From Flavobacterium sp. CFS9 (GTDB lineage Bacteria; Bacteroidota; Bacteroidia; Flavobacteriales; Flavobacteriaceae): a DNA stretch of 64,000 bases. Positions 61,913 through 64,000 of this stretch are shown in pieces. Within the stretch, counting starts at the first letter, position 1, and each line of letters opens with the position of its first letter. Location of the stretch: assembly GCF_041154745.1 (NCBI RefSeq), contig NZ_AP031573.1, positions 2,976,001-3,040,000 on the forward strand, in the 5' to 3' direction. The position numbers and the translations under genes are program-made. Under the pieces are notes generated by a model. The model was given only the letters and a program-made list of their open reading frames with translations, did not search any database and had not been told where the DNA came from.

Positions 61913-62801
61913 AAAAATATTAGCACTTTTAATTCTGGCAACTGTAGTAGGCTGCTCTTCCAGTAAACCTACTATCGCGACGACCAAAAAAGCGGCAGAA
62001 GTCCAGAGGCCCAGAGTGGCAACAACCAAAAAGCCAACTTATACCAAACCAATTGGCAAAAAATACCCTTCTACAAATAATACAACTGAGGTTATTCAGT
62101 CTACTTCAAAAACAGTTGTAACCAGCGATTTAATCAATAATTATATTTTACAGTACAAAGATATTGCAATAGGCAATATGCAGAAGTACGGCATTCCGGC
62201 AAGTATCATTCTGGCACAGGGAATTTTAGAATCCGGTGCAGGAAAAGGAGATCTGGCCCTGGAAGCCAATAATCATTTTGGGATTAAATGTCATAAGGAT
62301 TGGCTGGGAGAAAGTGTTCGTCACGATGATGATTCTGCTCAGGAATGTTTCAGAAAATATACAGAAGCATCTGAATCGTACAGAGATCACGCTTTATTTT
62401 TGGTTGGAAAAAACAGATATGCAACTTTATTTACTTACGAAAAAGACGATTATAAATCTTGGGCAAAGGGATTAAGAGCGGCAGGTTATGCGACAGATCC
62501 CAATTATCCGGATAAATTAATTAGCTATATCGAACGATACAATTTACATCAATACGATTGTCAGGTTACTGGAAAAAGCTATAAACCTTTTGAAAAATCA
62601 GCTCCGGTGAGAAGTTCTTCGGCTTCTTCCAACACTCCGTCATCTTCTAATTCCAATGATCCAAATTTATATGAAGTTCAAAAGGGAGATACCTTGTATT
62701 CGATTTCAAAAAAATTCAACGTATTGGTTGACGATTTAAAACAAAAAAATAATCTTTCGGATAACGCGATTTCGATAGGACAGAAGTTGAGAGTGAAATA
62801 G
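61905..62801 (+). CDS. Glucosaminidase-domain lipoprotein with C-terminal LysM
   Basis: The 298-residue product has a lipobox (VVGCSS, Cys16), a Lys/Thr-rich linker, a glucosaminidase (GH73-like) domain about residues 75-220 (IPASIILAQGILESGAGKGDLALEANNHFGIKC, catalytic Glu in LESG) and a LysM at 252-298 (YEVQKGDTLYSISKKFNV). It cuts the glycan backbone of peptidoglycan and is held to the outer membrane or wall. Start ATG 61905 overlaps the PLP gene. Confidence 0.95.
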   Translation: MVKKILALLILATVVGCSSSKPTIATTKKAAEVQRPRVATTKKPTYTKPIGKKYPSTNNTTEVIQSTSKTVVTSDLINNYILQYKDIAIGNMQKYGIPASIILAQGILESGAGKGDLALEANNHFGIKCHKDWLGESVRHDDDSAQECFRKYTEASESYRDHALFLVGKNRYATLFTYEKDDYKSWAKGLRAAGYATDPNYPDKLISYIERYNLHQYDCQVTGKSYKPFEKSAPVRSSSASSNTPSSSNSNDPNLYEVQKGDTLYSISKKFNVLVDDLKQKNNLSDNAISIGQKLRVK

Positions 62802-62882
62802 TTTTCAGTCTCAGTCTCGGTTTTCAGTGTTGGTTCGAATTCATTAAAATCTAAATTCAGAAATCTAAAATCTAAAATCATA

Positions 62883-64000
62883 ATGATTTATAAAAGAAGT
62901 AGTCAGCTTTTTGCTGAAGCAGAAAAAGTAATTCCGGGAGGAGTAAATTCACCGGTAAGAGCATTTAAAGCGGTTGGTGGAACTCCAATTTTTGTAAAGA
63001 GCGCCAAGGGTGCTTATTTGTATGATGAAGACGGAAATAAATTAATCGATTATATCAATTCATGGGGGCCAATGGTCCTGGGACATGCTTACCAGCCAGT
63101 TGTGGATGCGGTAATCGAAAAAGCAAAACTGGGAACTTCTTTTGGAATGCCAACGGAATTAGAAACTGAAATTGCAGCTTTAGCGGTTTCGATGGTTCCG
63201 AATATTGATAAAATAAGATTTGTAAATTCAGGTACAGAGGCTTGCATGAGTGCCATTCGTTTGGCTCGTGGATTTACAAAAAGAGATAAAATCATCAAGT
63301 TTGCAGGCTGTTACCACGGACATTCAGATTCATTTTTGATTCAGGCGGGAAGTGGTGCCGTAACTTTCGGATCGCCAAACAGCCCTGGTGTTACAGAAGG
63401 AACTGCAAAAGATACTTTATTGGCAAAATACAATGATCTAGAGAATGTAAAAACTTTAATCGACGCTAATAAAGGTGAAATTGCTGCGATTATCATCGAA
63501 GCTGTTGCAGGAAATATGGGGTGTATCCCGCCACAAAAAGGTTTTCTGGAAGGCTTAAGAGAATTGTGTACGGCAAACGGAATTTTACTGATTTTTGATG
63601 AGGTTATGACTGGTTTCCGTTTGGCTCGTGGTGGAGTTCAGGAATTGTACAACATCAATGCGGATATCGTAACTTTCGGAAAAGTAATTGGTGGAGGTTT
63701 ACCTGTAGGTGCTTTTGCAGCCCGTGAAGAAATCATGAATTATCTAGCACCGCTTGGTCCGGTATATCAGGCAGGAACATTATCAGGGAATCCGTTGGCA
63801 ATGGCTGCAGGTTTGGCAATGTTACAGGCACTGAATAATGATCCGGCAATCTTTACCCGTTTAGAAGAAAAAACAGCTTACTTAGAAGCCGGAATCGATA
63901 GAGTTTTAAAAGCCAATAATGTGATTTTTACAATCAATAGAGTAGGATCGATGATTTCAGTTCATTTTGATGCAAATCCGGTTGTTGATTTTCAAACTGC
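62883..64000 (+). CDS. hemL: Glutamate-1-semialdehyde 2,1-aminomutase (runs off the window)
   Basis: ATG 62883 follows an AAAATCT repeat. The 372 visible codons give [52 protein letters not shown] and TFGKVIGGG with the PLP Lys. It converts glutamate-1-semialdehyde to 5-aminolevulinate for haem synthesis. The C-terminus lies beyond 64000. Confidence 0.97.
   Translation, partial: MIYKRSSQLFAEAEKVIPGGVNSPVRAFKAVGGTPIFVKSAKGAYLYDEDGNKLIDYINSWGPMVLGHAYQPVVDAVIEKAKLGTSFGMPTELETEIAALAVSMVPNIDKIRFVNSGTEACMSAIRLARGFTKRDKIIKFAGCYHGHSDSFLIQAGSGAVTFGSPNSPGVTEGTAKDTLLAKYNDLENVKTLIDANKGEIAAIIIEAVAGNMGCIPPQKGFLEGLRELCTANGILLIFDEVMTGFRLARGGVQELYNINADIVTFGKVIGGGLPVGAFAAREEIMNYLAPLGPVYQAGTLSGNPLAMAAGLAMLQALNNDPAIFTRLEEKTAYLEAGIDRVLKANNVIFTINRVGSMISVHFDANPVVDFQT

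Overview
The window looks like a chromosome segment of a low-GC Bacteroidota, most likely Flavobacterium or a close relative. Support: a PorP/SprF-type protein beside a giant surface protein with a gliding-motility-type C-terminal domain (type IX secretion), carboxypeptidase-regulatory-like domains on TonB-dependent receptors, GSCFA, DUF4136, DUF4230 and DUF5522 proteins, a TamB/TamA pair in which the barrel protein is a lipoprotein, and TAnnTTTG promoter boxes. The genus is an inference; no rRNA is present.

Positions 1-11.2 kb form a variable accessory region ending at an intact initiator tRNA-Met (11170-11242, minus). It holds a lipoprotein with a Tae4-like amidase end and a truncated secreted neighbour, two 5'-truncated polymorphic-toxin tips each followed by a likely immunity gene (2986-3874 and 7909-9104), further orphan immunity-like genes, a GIY-YIG nuclease gene and many short repeats. 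Six hairpin or tRNA-3'-end modules in different states of decay (about 2.04, 2.72, 3.97, 10.0, 10.77 and 11.14 kb) suggest repeated insertion at tRNA 3' ends. A 270-bp direct repeat containing the 3' end of an M28 peptidase gene flanks the first toxin cassette.

Positions 11.3-33.2 kb are mostly core: era and der; an outer-membrane barrel protein, a DUF2490 protein, a TonB-dependent receptor and an Rrf2 regulator; a minus-strand cluster of M23 peptidase, MerR regulator, LemA and two TPM proteins; alaS; an ABC exporter between two paralogous lipoproteins, with a deleted third copy; and a GSCFA protein. A 24-copy heptanucleotide array lies before the Rrf2 gene.

Positions 33.4-50.1 kb are devoted to the cell envelope: overlapping TamB-like and TamA/BamA-like genes, then a convergent OmpA-like, SprF-like and 1682-residue adhesin cluster whose adhesin has seven 77-residue repeats, then a DUF4230 gene.

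Positions 50.3-64 kb are metabolic: aromatic amino acid hydroxylase, group III truncated haemoglobin, ilvA with an isoleucine-rich leader peptide and attenuator, urocanate hydratase, a PLP-dependent deaminase-like enzyme, a LysM glucosaminidase and hemL (cut by the window end). Among them is the most unusual unit: a C39-like/VKOR/thioredoxin fusion followed 59 bp later by an unlisted 55-residue double-glycine peptide with four cysteines, which suggests a disulfide-stabilised secreted peptide system.
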